A stretch of DNA of 64,000 nt from Astragalus membranaceus (GCA_039519185.1 CM076847.1:90120360-90184359); one strand, 5' to 3'. Counted from the first letter of the stretch, positions 9,177 through 20,808 are shown. The notes: a model not told the origin generated them from the sequence alone. Numbers and translations: made by a program.

Positions 9177-12100
9177 GCATATTGTCAAAAGTGATGACTC
9201 CAAGTTCATCTCTCAGCTTGATGAACTGATCAGTCCTGATAGTCTTGGTGAGCAAATCAGCAAGCTGTCTCTGAGTGTTGCAGTGAGCAACTTCCAGTAC
9301 TCCATTCTGAACTTGATTTCGAAGGAAGTGAAACTTTGTGTCTATGTGCTTGCTTCTCCCATGTAGCACTGGGTTCTTGGCAAGACTTATAGCAGACTTG
9401 TTGTCAATCATCATCTTCACTGGTGTATGTACTTCAAGCTTCAGTCCTGCAGCAAATTAATCAGCCAGATTGCTTGGCAAGCAGCCAAAGCTCCAGCAAT
9501 GTATTCAGCCTCACAAGTAGATAGTGCAACTACTGGTTGCTTCTTGGAGCACCATGAAATTGGTGCTCCCAAGTACATGAACAGGTATCCTATAGTACTC
9601 CTTCGGTCTATTCTGTCTCCACACCAATGAGAATCAGAATAGCAGAGTAAATCAGCAGCAGAGTTTGCTGCATCAGATGGAAACATAATTCCATATTTGA
9701 GAGTTCCTTTGATGTATCTAAGGATCCTAGTTGCTGCCTGATAGTGTGACCATTTTGGTTTGCTCATAAACCTGCTCACCACCCCTACTGCATAGCATAT
9801 ATCAGGCTTAGTGTTGCATAGATACCTCAAGGAACCAACCAGCTGTTTTCACCATCACTGTCAGCTTCAAGCTTCTGATTTGTTTCTGCTGGTGTAATTG
9901 CAGGCTTGCAATTCAGCAGCTCAAATTTCCTTAGCAACTCCATTTCATACTTCAATTGATGTACAATAGTACCTCTTGCTGTGTACAAGAGTTCCATCCC
10001 TAGGAAGTACATCATCTTGCCCAAATCAGTCATTTCAAAAGTATTCATCAGTACTTTCTTGAATTTATCTACCTCAGAAGAACACTTCCCAGTCAAGAGT
10101 ATATCATCCACATAGAGGCAAACTAGGATCATATTGCCTTTAGGTGTGTGTTGTACATACACACCATACTCCAGTTCACACTTCTTGAATCCTTGTTGCT
10201 GAAAGAAGGAATCAATCTTCAAGTTCCAGGCCCTAGGGGCCTGTTTTAGCCCATATAGGGCCTGGTGCAGTTTGTACACTTTATCCTCCATGTTCTTCAC
10301 TTCAAAACCTGGAGGCTGAGTCACATAGATCTCCTCTTGTAGAGGACCATTCAAGAAGGCAGATTTCACATCCAAGTGCAGCAGAGGCTAATTCCTGTTT
10401 GTAGCTACAGCAAGTACCAATCTTATTGTCTCATGTCTGGCTACGGGTGCAAATATTTCACAGTAATCCACTCCAGGTTTCTGTAGGAATCCTCTAGCTA
10501 CCAGCCTTGCTTTGTGCTTTGCAATTGAACCATCTGGTTTCAGCTTTGTTTTGAATATCCATCTCACACTAATGGCTTTCTTATTCTTAGGTAGAGTGGT
10601 TAACTCCCAAGTATTGTCTCTTTCAATTGCTTCAAGCTCTTCCTCCATTGCCTTCACCCACTGTTTCTCCTTAATAGCTTCAAGCTCTTCCTCCATCACT
10701 GTCCACTGCATTATCTTGGATCAGTTCACAATCTGCCAATCTCCTTGGCAACTGTCTAGTTCTCTGTACTCTTTGACCCTGTACTGGTGCTGCATTTTCA
10801 CCCTCTGATTCACTCTCAGAGTTCCGCTCATCAGGTATTTCATTATCCTGTACTGCATCTACTGGCACTGCATCAGTGACAGTAGGTTCTACTGTATCAT
10901 CTTCTGCAATTTCTAGTGTTGTTTCTGCACTAGAACTTACTTGAGACTTACTCCAATCCCAAGTTTCTGTTTCCTTCACCAAAACATCCCTACTAATCTC
11001 TATTTTATTAGTTATAGGACAGTAAAGCTTGTAGGCACCAGTGGAGTGGTAACCAACAAGTAACATGATATTGCTCTTGTCATCTAACTTTCTTCTTGTT
11101 GCATCAGGGACATGCTTGAAACACACTGATCCAAACACTCTGAGATGTCCAACACTTTGTCTCTTTCCTGTCCATTTCTCAAGTGGAACCACTCCTTTCA
11201 ATTGTTTTGTTGGACATCTATTAAGTAAATATGCTGCAGTAGCAATGGCTTCACCCCACAATGTGTGAGGTAAGTTTTTCTCCTTCAACATACTCCTTGC
11301 CATGTCAAGCAGTGTCCTGTTCCTCCTCTCTGCAAGACCATTATGTTGTGGTGTGTACGGGGCAGTCACCTCATGCTCAATCCCATGTTCATCACAGAAT
11401 TCTTTCCACTCTTTGGAGTTGAATTCTCCACCACCATCAGTTCTGAAGATCTTCAGTTGATGTCCACATTGTTTCTCAGCTTTCACCTTAAACTTCTTAA
11501 ATTCAGCAAACACCTCATGCTTGAATTTAATAAGTGCCACCCACATCATTCTTGTAAACTCATCTATAAAGGACACAAAATACTTATTTCCACCAAGAGA
11601 AGGTACCTCAAAGGGTCCACACACATCTGAATGCACCACTCCTAATGCATGAGTGGCTCTAGGAGGCAGTTCAGATGTGAATGGCAGCCTTGATTGCTTT
11701 CCTCTTAAACAAATTTCACATGACTTCTCTGGTGCCACTGTCTTAGGAATTCCCTGCACTAGATTCCTAGAGTTCAAATGTCCCAAACTTCTAAAGTTTA
11801 GGTGCCCTAATCTCTTATGCTACAATGCACTCTCCTTTTCACTGTCTATTGCACTAAGACAGTGAGTATCTGCTGTTTCTACGTTCACTTTGAAGGTTCT
11901 ATTCTTCTCCAATGATGATTGCATGATCAGTCTCTTCTCACAGTCATACAATCTCATCATATTGTCTTCCATTTTCACTGAATATCCTTTTTCCAGTAAC
12001 TGACCAACACTGATCAGATTATTTTTCACCCCAAGAACATACCACACATCTTCTATTAACACTGTTCTGCCATCCCTCAGCTTCACCAGTGCATCTCCCA

Positions 12101-13210
12101 TTCCTTCAACAGTTAAGTACTCATCATCAGCACACCTAATACGAGTTCTTTTGCTGGAATTGAAGTTAATCAGCCACTGTTTGTTCCCAGTTAAATGATT
12201 AGAACAACCCGTGTCCATGTACCACCAATCAATCACCACTCCTTTGGTATTTGTGGGCACCATCAGCATCACAGGTTCCTCCTCTGACTCTCCTTGAGCT
12301 ATGTTAGCTTCTTCACCCTTATTCTCCTTATTTGACCAACATTCATCAGCAAAGTGTCCTAACCTATCACAATTATAGCATTTGATCTTTCTCTTATCAT
12401 ATTTTCCTTTCCCTTTCTGATCCTTCTTGCCTCTATTTTCACCTTGCTTAGATGATTCTGGTTTATCACCACTGCTTTTCTTGTTCTTATCCAGCCAAGC
12501 TTGTTTCTTATTCTCCCAGTTATTTTTCTTCCAATTTGACTGTTTATTCGTATTTCCCTTGTTCACAGTTAAAGCTTTCAAAGCTTGTGCAGTTTCACTA
12601 ACTTTAGCTCTACTAACAATTCATGTGCCTCTAATGTGCCTTGCAATTCATCAATCTTCATAGTGCTAGTATCCTTTGATTGTTGAATTGCAACCATAAT
12701 GAAATCAAAGGAAGGAGATAGAGATCTAAGTACCTTTTCAACAATTACTTGCTTTGTAATTGTTTCACCACATGTCTTCATCTCATTCGTGACTGTGACA
12801 ACACAAGATATGTAATCTGCAATCTTCTCATCATCCTTCATCTACAAGTTCTCATACTGCTTCCTGAGTGACTGCAATTTCACCTTCTTCACCGAAGCAT
12901 CACCACCATAGCACCTTACCAAGATATCCCAAGCTCCCTTCGCTGTAGTTGCCTTCGAAATCTTCTCAAAGACCTTCGCATCTACACACTGGTGGATATA
13001 GAACAATGCTTTCTGATCCTTCTTCCTCGTGTCGCGTTGAGCATTTCTTTGAGCTTCTGGTGCATTCTCCGGCACCGGCGTGTAACCGTCGTTCACGAGC
13101 TCAAGCACATCTTGAGCACCAAACAGCACACGCATTTGAATGGACCATCGGTTCCAACCGCTTCCGTCGAACATCGGTAACTTCGTATTGAAGCCGCCGT
13201 TGCCGTTCAT
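9172..13210 (-). pseudogene. Copia gag-pol polyprotein with multiple stops
   Basis: Domains in order on the minus strand: gag from MNGNGGFNTKLPMFDG (13210); zinc knuckle CYNCDRLGHFADEC (about 12370); protease WYMDTGCSNHLTG (about 12220); integrase with HSDVCGP, RTDGGGEF and HNGLAERRNR (11786-10680); RT with DVKSAFLNGPLQEEIYVTQP, ALYGLKQAPRAW and the catalytic LVCLYVDDILLTG (10375-9827); RNase H with CEAEYIAGALAACQAIWL and the DNKSAISLAKNP block (9830-9172). In-frame nonsense codons lie at 12842-12844, 11820-11822 and 10388-10390. Two of them (11820 and 10388) replace an expected Trp. Frameshifts lie near 12600, 10700, 9830 and 9430. It is not translatable as one product. Confidence 0.92.
10630..10700 (-). 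repeat. Short tandem duplication in the copia RT linker
   Basis: The block coding EEELEAI occurs twice, about 48 bp apart, giving MEEELEAIKEKQWVKAMEEE instead of one copy. It coincides with the frame change between the integrase tail and the RT start. Confidence 0.75.
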
Positions 13211-13387
13211 CTCCGATCTGTGTGCAAATCACTCAAATCTCACTAACTCTCATGTTTACCCAACCCTAAGAATCAAACACAGTGATTCTCTTCGATTTCG
13301 CGCTTTGATTCAATGCGAATCAGAAGAACAAAATCGCACACACCTCTCGTACACTCGTGTTTCCCTAATCGATCGCAAGAACCAATT

Positions 13388-13603
13388 TGTTGGAGTTAAT
13401 TGTAACTCTCCATTGTTGCACACACAGCAACAACACACACAGATACAGAGAAAGGGAGCACACACAGAGCAAAACTGAGAACAAGAAAGGAGAGAGTAAA
13501 AATGATTATATTGAGTAAAATTGAATTACAAGTGGTATATAGTTTCAGTTGAAAACTTAACAAACTTAATGAACTCCAAATGAGAGTCAAATGAAATTAA
13601 AAT
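13388..13603 (-). repeat. 5' LTR of the minus-strand copia element (truncated)
   Basis: Collinear with 8887-9101 from TGTTGGAGTTAATTG up to AAATGAAATTAAAAT. It then switches to CCAAATGAGAGTCAA, a short second copy of a piece found 30 bp earlier, followed by unrelated sequence. Internally the primer site begins TTGGT but then diverges (TTGGTTCTTGCG), unlike the intact version in the plus-strand element. Confidence 0.8.
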
Positions 13604-14065
13604 CCAAATGAGAGTCAATTTTATGGCATCACCTCCTCTTTTGAACCAATACCTCCATATTTTTTTTATTAAATGGGTAATATTTCATTGAAATTGTGTA
13701 AAGACCACCATAATGTGTGTCTATAAAAAAACATTACGCATAGTGTAAATTGATTGTTTACTAACAAAGCACCAAACTAGTCCACTAATGGACACCATTC
13801 AGAAATAGCTGAAATGCCTAGAAATTAACATTAAGCATATGAAGCAGCACATAAACAAACGTAAAGTTCCTAATAAAATAACTTAGATGCCAACTAGTAA
13901 AAGCATGCCCAAATTCCACTCATTAGTAGAGTTTTCAGCAGCCCACCAGTTAAAAGGCTATAATGCCGCTTTGAAGCCTTATTTTCCCAGCAGAGGGTGG
14001 TGCGGCAGAGCTGTTAGGGAAATATGAGGGTGGGATTGAATTTGGGGTAGTAAAATTTTGGGGTA

Positions 14066-14242
14066 ATGCGAGATTCTAAGAAGCCGGTGGTGGTGTTGGA
14101 AGAAGGAAGGGAAGAAGAAAAAGAAGATAACAAAGCCTCCCTCAGTTCTGTCGCTGACGCCGTCGCCAACCTCCCTGCAACATGCGATCGTGACTCTGCG
14201 TTCCATACTCCCTCAACCAGCGATGGCACAAAACATTGGTGA
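14066..14242 (+). pseudogene. Unrecognised exon-like open frame
   Basis: A 58-residue frame, MRDSKKPVVVLEEGREEEKE then SLSSVADAVANLPATCD, with coding-like composition in an AT-rich setting. It stops at TGA 14240-14242 but stays open in the same frame for about 30 further codons up to a possible GT donor near 14339. I do not recognise the family. It could be a first exon captured by the Helitron, now interrupted. Confidence 0.35.
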
Positions 14243-17234
14243 TGCGTAAAGAACAAACAGAACAACAGTGTATGGGTTTCAGCGTTACCACTATCTACAG
14301 TGGCCGGAAAACACATTTGGCATGGCGGTGATCACGGTACTCTCCATTTGTATCTCTATTTTTTCTTGAAAAAGACATTCTCTGCTCCTTTATCTTATTT
14401 TTGCATTTTCTTTTAATCCCTTCAGCATTTAAGTATGAAGCTCATCTTGAAGATTGCTTAAATTTCAGTTTTTCTCTTAATTGATTCTTATCCCTACAAC
14501 AATGCTTAGAGCATGGAATGTATGCTGCAAGAATGGATCAAACCACTTTCATTTAGTGACGCCATTTTCTCTTTTGAGAAACTCTCTCTCAATTCTTCTT
14601 TGAATTTTTTCATTTTGTTCTCCACTCTATTTTGTACTTATTTTTTTACACTTTGTTTCTCTCCAGGTTGGGGGTGAGGGCTCTAAAATGAGATAAATGG
14701 GAGAGGACGGTAGCCGGCAGAAGGACGCCGCAACTGCGAGCTCACGGAACCACCTATCCACGGCGGAGGCGAAAGGGTATGATTTTTTATTTTCTTCACT
14801 CCGAATCCCTCTCTTATTGACGCTCTCCTCTCTTCTATGTTTGCATCTTCTACAATGGTGGCAATAAAGAGGTTCTTCAACGGAATCCATTGAAACTGAC
14901 ATGGAGACTCATGGTGGTGAGGTGAAGGTATGATGAGACTATTGAATTTACCCCTTTTTAGTAATTTGCATGTTAATTAATCATTTATGTTTTGGGGTTA
15001 TTCTGTTTGAATATTTTCAGTCAAACATCGATTGGTTTTGGTTCAGTGGTTAATTAGCCTTCTTCCTTCATTTTGTTTGATTTACTAATTTGATATTGGG
15101 TTTGGTAATTGTAGTTAGTTATAAATTTATTTTGTTTTTTAGTACTAAAATCAAAGAGATAGTTAAAGTCTTGAGTTTGCTTAACTTCAAAATGTCAATT
15201 TTCATTGATCTGTTATTAAAAGTCAATGTTAAATATAAGCTATAGTACTATAGATTATTTTTGAATGTATATTTGTTGTCCTCTTTGACATCATTATGCT
15301 TAGTAGTGTCTTTGTAAATGAAAAGCTTTCCTTAGGATAGCTAATCATTAGTTTCATTTCAATACTGTATTGTTGCCTTAGCAAGCTCTGGTGTAGTAGA
15401 AGGTAACCACCAAAATGGTGAATATCTCAACTGTATAGGAGTGGTTCTGCATTTATTTGATTAACATGTTTTTGGGTTCATTGAATAATAAATTACTAAA
15501 TATATTCATTGTATAGCTAATTATTATGCAAATTTTCTTTTTAATACCATTGTTTGAAAATTTTCAACTCATTGTAAATTACTACAACTCAACTGATCTC
15601 TCTTTATAGCATTAATATTTGTCAGATTCAAATTTTAGATCATGTCTAGCCCAGAAACATGCTAGAGGTAGCTAATAGATTGTGTGCTTTCTTATTGTTT
15701 TTCTTCAGCACTATTTTTAGATGTAACAGAGTGTTTCTTTTCCAGGTATGTGTAGATGCGGAGAATGCTAATTGTAGCATTTGCTCAAGCATACTCCAGG
15801 TTTGCATAACTTTAAGTACAAATAATAACTTTTTCATTCTTTTTAGTATTGTAGTTTTGTTTAGTTCATTGACTTTTGCTTGAATTGCCATGTGACATTG
15901 CAACAATGGTTGCTTCTCAGAGTAGTTAAAGCGACTAAAGGAAGAATGCTCAATTGTATGTTGCTCTCAATGCAGAGCAATTTTCATGGGCACTACATGT
16001 TTGAAGAGATTTGAAAGGGGAAATATTAATGTCAAAGCTAATTTTATAGCAAGAATCTAAAATAGCTAATTTGGACCAACCATGGATAACAACTTACATG
16101 AGTAGCCAATAGACTTTTAGTACCTTATTCTTGAATGATTTGCATTACTGATATCTGGAAAATTGGAAGACTCATGCATGCAGAGCCAATGATTGTGTGA
16201 TACTACGATTAAATGCTTAGATTGAAATTGTTGTGATTTGTTTTATACTAATTGATAGGCATTGAAGTGTAAAGTATTTAATAGTACTTTACAGTTTGTT
16301 CTGTGTGCTACATACATAAGCTATTGTGATAAAAAAACTTTGTTCTCAACATTCCACTCACTTTTTCTGAAGCTTCTTCTATTGATTCCAGGCACAAAAT
16401 CATTGGTTAAAATGTTTCTTTCAAATGGAAAAACATCTCGCTGTATCAACAAATTGAAGATGTTCACAAACTTTCTGAAGCTAAATCCTATCAAGATGTG
16501 AGTTTAAGTTCACTCTTATCTTTGCTCTTACTACTTTAGAAAATAGATTTCTATGCCTACATTCATTGCACAAGGTATATGTAGTGATTGGTCATAAGTT
16601 TGGATGAATCTGTTTCTATTCATGTTTTAAGTATATGAATCATCTCTGTTTAGTTTTTGAGTCCCTTAAAATGAATCAGTCCAAGATTTTAAAGAAGTTT
16701 GGTGGTAATATTAATTAGCAGATTCTTTGGTTTGATTCAACAGGAAAGACTGGAAACTCTCAAACAGCTTTATGCTAACTCGCAAACTTTTTTGAGGTAT
16801 GAATATTAACTGAATTTTCTGATGCTGTACTCGCTTTTGTATTAAGGGGATATTATCCATGTGCTGAGAGATTCTGCTGTAGATTGCACTTTTTTAGCAT
16901 CCCTCCTGAGTTTTTCTTTCCCCATTCTGGAGATATCAAACCTTCCTTTTCTTCCACTCACATGTGTATCGTTACATTATATTATCTTTTCTGTCCACTA
17001 TTCAATGGATTAAATTTTCTTTAATTTTTTTTATTCTGAAAGCATACATAGAGACGTTGTGCAATATTGTACCTTGCAAAGTGTTTGGATAGTTATGAAG
17101 GCTATGCTACTGATGAATTTGGAGTGGAGAAAGTTAAGGGTGATGGTAATGGTAGACAAGCCTATGCGAAGTAAGAGTACGAAAACATTACACAACATAA
17201 TCAATTCCTGGTAGACCCTATCCTCCTCTCTTTT

Positions 17235-17453
17235 TGTTGATGAAAATGGTATTGCTTATTTGGATACCAATACTAATGAAATCATGGAAGTCTTTGGAGT
17301 AGATGGGTTATATGGGGCACCTCGCATCAGGGAGGTCGTGTTGAAATACACTTCACGAGGTATTTTTAAGATACATTGCCCAATAAGTAACGGTCGTGTC
17401 CGTCCTAGATTAATGCGTCGTCAACCACCAGCCCTTCAAGTTGTTTACCCCTG
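17235..17453 (+). pseudogene. Unrecognised coding fragment
   Basis: Open frame reading DENGIAYLDTNTNEIMEVFG then GLYGAPRIREVVLKYTSRG and RPRLMRRQPPALQVVYP before the TGA at 17452. There is no convincing in-frame ATG nearby. The next ~70 bp (GGAGGAATTCTTCAAGG and on) look coding-like in a shifted frame. Family unknown. It lies 400 bp before the Helitron terminus. Confidence 0.35.
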
Positions 17454-18005
17454 AGAATGAAGTTGTTGGAGGAATTCTTCAAGGTGAAGACGTGGGAAAA
17501 ATCGATGATAATCCAATTGTGATAGTGTAACTTTTCTAGGATGGTTGTTGTAATCTTTAAATTTCCAAATTCTTTACTTAATTATGCTTGGATTGTGTTT
17601 TATATGATTCTTAATTATGCTTTGGATGGGGTAATTTTGTGCCTTTTTGGTTTATTGTTGCTGAACTTAATAGAAAAAGGAGGTTTACTCATATGATTGA
17701 GATGTTGTTAGTTGGAATTAGGTGTAGGAGATTGAGAATGAAAACCATAATAATGATTTTCAAATATGTTAATAATTAGTTGGAATCAGGTGTATTGAGA
17801 CGATCAATTTAAAATTTTACTTGCGTATATACTAGCACACCCCGTGCATCGCACGGGCCATGTGGCTAGTAGAAACAAAAGATACGGTATCTTTTTACCC
17901 TAAGTCAATGAATCCATCTCCATGTACAATTAAAACTATTCGCCTATATCTGTAGTATTTGTATCCCTTCTTGCACCTTAATTTGGGGCGGGGCTGATCA
18001 TAGCT

Positions 18006-18326
18006 CTATGCTCTCTGACCATCTACATCTAGAATGTCCTGTAATTCTTGAGGCCGACAAGGGACAGCAATAGCTCCTTGATGCATGAAACCATACTCTT
18101 TCTTAGCTTGATCGAGTAGTTCCAAAAACACAGGATCAGTCAAGTAGTCTAAACCAACGATAAACCTTTTGGTTTCTCCATCCTTGTTTGCAACAACAGC
18201 AAAATATCCTTCACCAACGTCATCTGGCACCGCTAGCTCTTCATCCAAGTAGCTGAGTTCGGACCTTCTTCTATGCACAAAAAGTGAAAGACCCTTCTGT
18301 ATCTTCCCAGCAAAAGATTTAACCAT
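18006..18326 (-). CDS. SAUR-family auxin-responsive protein
   Basis: A single-exon gene of 106 residues, as usual for SAURs. The core is DVGEGYFAVVANKDGETKRF, then IVGLDYLTDPVFLELLDQAK, EYGFMHQGAIAVPC and RPQELQDIL, the conserved SAUR-specific domain. The N-terminus MVKSFAGKIQKGLSLFVHRR is basic. SAURs are small, short-lived proteins that inhibit PP2C-D phosphatases and so promote plasma-membrane H+-ATPase activity and cell expansion (family knowledge). The gene stands alone, whereas many SAURs are clustered. A TATA box lies about 75 bp upstream of the ATG. No canonical TGTCTC auxin element was noticed in the first ~150 bp. The frame is intact and probably functional. Confidence 0.95.
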   Translation of the reverse strand: MVKSFAGKIQKGLSLFVHRRRSELSYLDEELAVPDDVGEGYFAVVANKDGETKRFIVGLDYLTDPVFLELLDQAKKEYGFMHQGAIAVPCRPQELQDILDVDGQRA

Positions 18327-18396
18327 TATCTTTGTGCTAATTTCTTCTGGTCGGTAGCTAGGATGTGAATATGTAGTGAATTAGTGAACTTGAAAT

Positions 18397-18406
18397 CTTA
18401 TATATT
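18397..18406 (-). promoter_or_regulatory. TATA box of the SAUR gene
   Basis: The minus-strand sequence AAAATATATAAG lies 71-82 bp upstream of the SAUR ATG (18326), a fitting distance for a plant core promoter with a short leader. Confidence 0.6.
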
Positions 18407-18588
18407 TTGAGTGTGGAATACATGGCGAGTATAGCTATTTATACTGGAGCAAATAATAAATTTTGATCAGTTCAGGATGTGGATTCACCGTGTGCGTGGA
18501 GCCGCCATACATTTGTATTCGTTGCAATAAATTGATGACAAGTCAATATTCTTCCTTTCCTATACACGCTAAGCAGTTATCATTGAGA

Positions 18589-18610
18589 GGGGGCGGGGGG
18601 GGGGGGGGGG
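18589..18610. repeat. Poly-G tract (G16 plus flanking G5)
   Basis: A run of 22 bases that is all G except one C at 18594. It stands out sharply from the AT-rich surroundings and can form a G-quadruplex. Its length is hard to sequence, so the exact count may be unreliable. Confidence 0.9.
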
Positions 18611-19187
18611 CAAGATTTGCTGTCCCTCTATCTTACCGTTACTTCTAATAATAATAATATCCAACAATTTAGTTTTGTGTCAACGAAATCAGTGAAGGTT
18701 TTCTAACAGTCACCAATATTTTTCAACAGTCATGTTGAATAAGGAGTCTTCTACTCGTCTTTCAAGTATGAGTGAGGTTGATCAATGATGTTATGATGTG
18801 AAAAATGAAAATCTTCAGTGATTTATTGATTTTGAAAGTATCTTTTTGGTAAAATAACTTGAGGTGCTAAACAAAGAGTTGTGGATCAATTGATGCATTG
18901 CTGGGTGATGATCTAGAAAATTTGCATGGCAAGGGTTTATAAAGACATGATACCATACCACAGTCATTCGCAAAGGCTGTCATACGAGGTCAGGTGCAGA
19001 AGTGTAGGTACGAGCATGGATAATGCAGGACATGTTGGTCCTTGGAGAAAGTTTAGGTCTAACTATTTTCTAGAGGCAGCGGATGGCTAACTACCATCGT
19101 TTCTAGATGGCTGAACACTTGATAAAACTAATAATCAAATCCAATGTCAAACTTAGAGAGCGAGTGAGAGAGGATTAAAAAGGGCAT

Positions 19188-19455
19188 AGGTAAATCCTCA
19201 ATTTCGACCTTATTCTATCACTCTCTTTTCGATTTGGTCTTCAAGTATAAAAATACATTAAATAGTCCCTAAACTATTTTAACTCCATCAAATTAGTCAC
19301 GTAAGTACTCTTGAAATAAGAGAGTGATTGGTAGGTTGAGGGACTAATTGAATGAATTTAAAATAGTTTAGGAACTATTTTTGTATTTCTATAGTTTATG
19401 GACTAAATTAGAAAAATAATGATAGTATAGAGACCAAATTCCGTCTCTGGATCTT
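19188..19455. mobile_element. Fold-back MITE, same family as 34679-34959
   Basis: Left half TAAATCCTCAATTT..AAATAGTCCCTAAACTATTTTA is mirrored by TAAAATAGTTTAGGAACTATTT in the right half. The left end and the inner TAGTCC/GGACTA blocks match the element at 34679. The right edge is fuzzy and no target duplication could be set. Confidence 0.6.
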
Positions 19456-19891
19456 CTTCACTAGTCACTCCCTCTTCCCCTCTCCAATTCCCCACTCCCT
19501 TTACCCTTTTGAGTGGAAGGAGAGTATAGGGAGAGAAGGGGTGCTAGGGGTCATGGAGAGGGAAAAAAGATTGGGCGTGTAAAGAGTGACTTCCAAGCTG
19601 TCAATTTCTCATCATAATCATTCATGATTTTTTATTAGTCAGTCCTATAGGCTTGTGAACGTAAAAAACCACAGCCACACATCATTTTGTGAAGTGAAGT
19701 TTGAACCACACTATTATCCCCAGGAGTTGGGGATACCTAGTAAGCACGGATTTGCTGAAATGGAGAAATTATTGTACATTCCAAGGTATGTATCAAGTAA
19801 GTTAGAACATGAGTGCAGGTACATTGAACAAGCAGTTCATAGTGACATGTAATTCTTTAGAATCATTAACAAGAACAATAATAGTAAAAAC

Positions 19892-20040
19892 CAATGTTCT
19901 AAATAGCGGTTGCGGTCACGGTCGCGTTAAGGCTTTCGCGTTTTCGGCCGTTGCGACTAATGCGTTACAAGTCGCGGTCGTCGCGGTGTGAATTAATCAC
20001 AATAATGCATAAATTTTATTGACCGTTTTTTAGAACCTTG
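19892..20040. mobile_element. hAT-type MITE with 8-bp target duplication
   Basis: Terminal inverted repeats are CAATGTTCTAAATAGCGGT and, read from the right end, CAAGGTTCTAAAAAACGGT. The flanks are identical 8-mers GTAAAAAC at 19884-19891 and 20041-20048. Eight-base duplications are the mark of hAT transposons. The interior is unusually CG-rich (GGTCGCG, GTCGCGGTCGTCGCGG). It lies about 190 bp downstream of the acylphosphatase stop. Confidence 0.8.
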
Positions 20041-20228
20041 GTAAAAACTGAGCCTAAAGTAGCCAAATTGCAAGGTTCCAGCAAGTGGCAAGATGGAACA
20101 AGTTAAATTTAACTATTCTCTATAAGCGATCTATACTTTACAACCGTGTCAAAAAGAGGAATTCAATACTTTACCGCAACCCAAATTTCCATGCCTCGCA
20201 AGGAAAATGTGGATGAATTAAGATGACC

Positions 20229-20808
20229 TCAAACAGTCTGTTTGCGCTGGAATCCAGTGCCAGGGTCTTCATCGGAGGGGAAAACCTCAAGACCCGTGAC
20301 GACGGCATCAGGGGGACCACGGCGACACCTCTGCTCCATTTCCTGCACCGCATCGGGGCTCCCGGAAAACAGAGCCTCCACAGAGCCATCCCTCCGGTTG
20401 CGCACCCAACCTTTTAACCCTAACTGCGTCGCATTATCCACCGTCCAGTTCCTGTACCACACCCCCTGCACCCTCCCCTTTATCACCACCCTCTCCTGCA
20501 TCAAAACAAAACTCACACACAATTGATAATCATCATTCATTAATTGATTAATTAAATTTGCCTGTGCGCACCGTTTTGGTTGAAGAGGAGGAAGCTTGAG
20601 GAGTCGTCGTCATAGCTGAAAGAGAACGTCGAAAAGGAGCTGAGGTGTGTTGGCCTAGATAAAGAGAAGGAGAAGAGGCCTTAGTATACCGGAAATGGAA
20701 GCGTCTAGAAGCAACGCTAATTGCACTAGAATTGCTCCAATACGCGAGGAATCTGGGTCGCGGACGAATCAACATCCTAATTGTGCTCGATGCCAATGCG
20801 ATTGCCAT
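20229..20808 (-). CDS. Acylphosphatase with N-terminal extension, 2 exons
   Basis: Exons 20808-20572 and 20495-20229 join through a GT/AG intron after ...STKT and before ERVVIKGRVQGVWYRNW. Acylphosphatase hydrolyses the carboxyl-phosphate bond of acyl phosphates. The signature is complete: GRVQGVWYRNW with the catalytic Arg in the phosphate-binding loop, GWVRNRRDGSVEALFSG including the catalytic Asn, then RCRRGPPDAVVTGLEVFP. The product is 167 residues if it starts at the ATG of 20808 (context AGCCATGGC). Classical acylphosphatases have about 100, so roughly 65 residues are an N-terminal extension rich in Ser, Arg and hydrophobic residues (MAIALASSTIRMLIRPRPRF), which looks like an organelle transit peptide. 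A second start (MTTTPQASSS) inside exon 1 would give a cytosolic form. It is divergently paired with the L18-type gene. Confidence 0.93.

Larger units (their letters stand above)
8887..13603 (-). mobile_element. Ty1/copia LTR retrotransposon, minus strand, decayed
   Basis: The 3' LTR is 8887-9164 and the truncated 5' LTR is 13388-13603. Between them lie, reading on the minus strand, gag, zinc knuckle, protease, integrase, RT and RNase H. It belongs to the same copia lineage as the neighbouring plus-strand element, sharing for example WNRWSIQMRVLFGAQDVLEL in gag and the protease and integrase motifs. Several nonsense codons and frameshifts break the polyprotein. The 5' LTR has lost its outer ~60 bp, so no target-site duplication can be read. 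Confidence 0.9.
13604..17869 (+). mobile_element. Helitron 3' end with exon-like cargo (left edge unknown)
   Basis: The 3' end is well formed: hairpin CCCGTGC-ATC-GCACGGG at 17841-17857, an 8-nt spacer, then CTAG at 17866-17869 followed by T, the A-T insertion rule of Helitrons. The left border (a TC after A) cannot be placed, so the extent given is only the space between the copia LTR and the terminus. Within it are exon-like pieces in plus orientation (14066-14330, around 15747-15800, 16390-16497, 16743-16796, 17235-17453) separated by AT-rich sequence. No Rep/helicase is visible, so the element would be non-autonomous. Confidence 0.5.
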
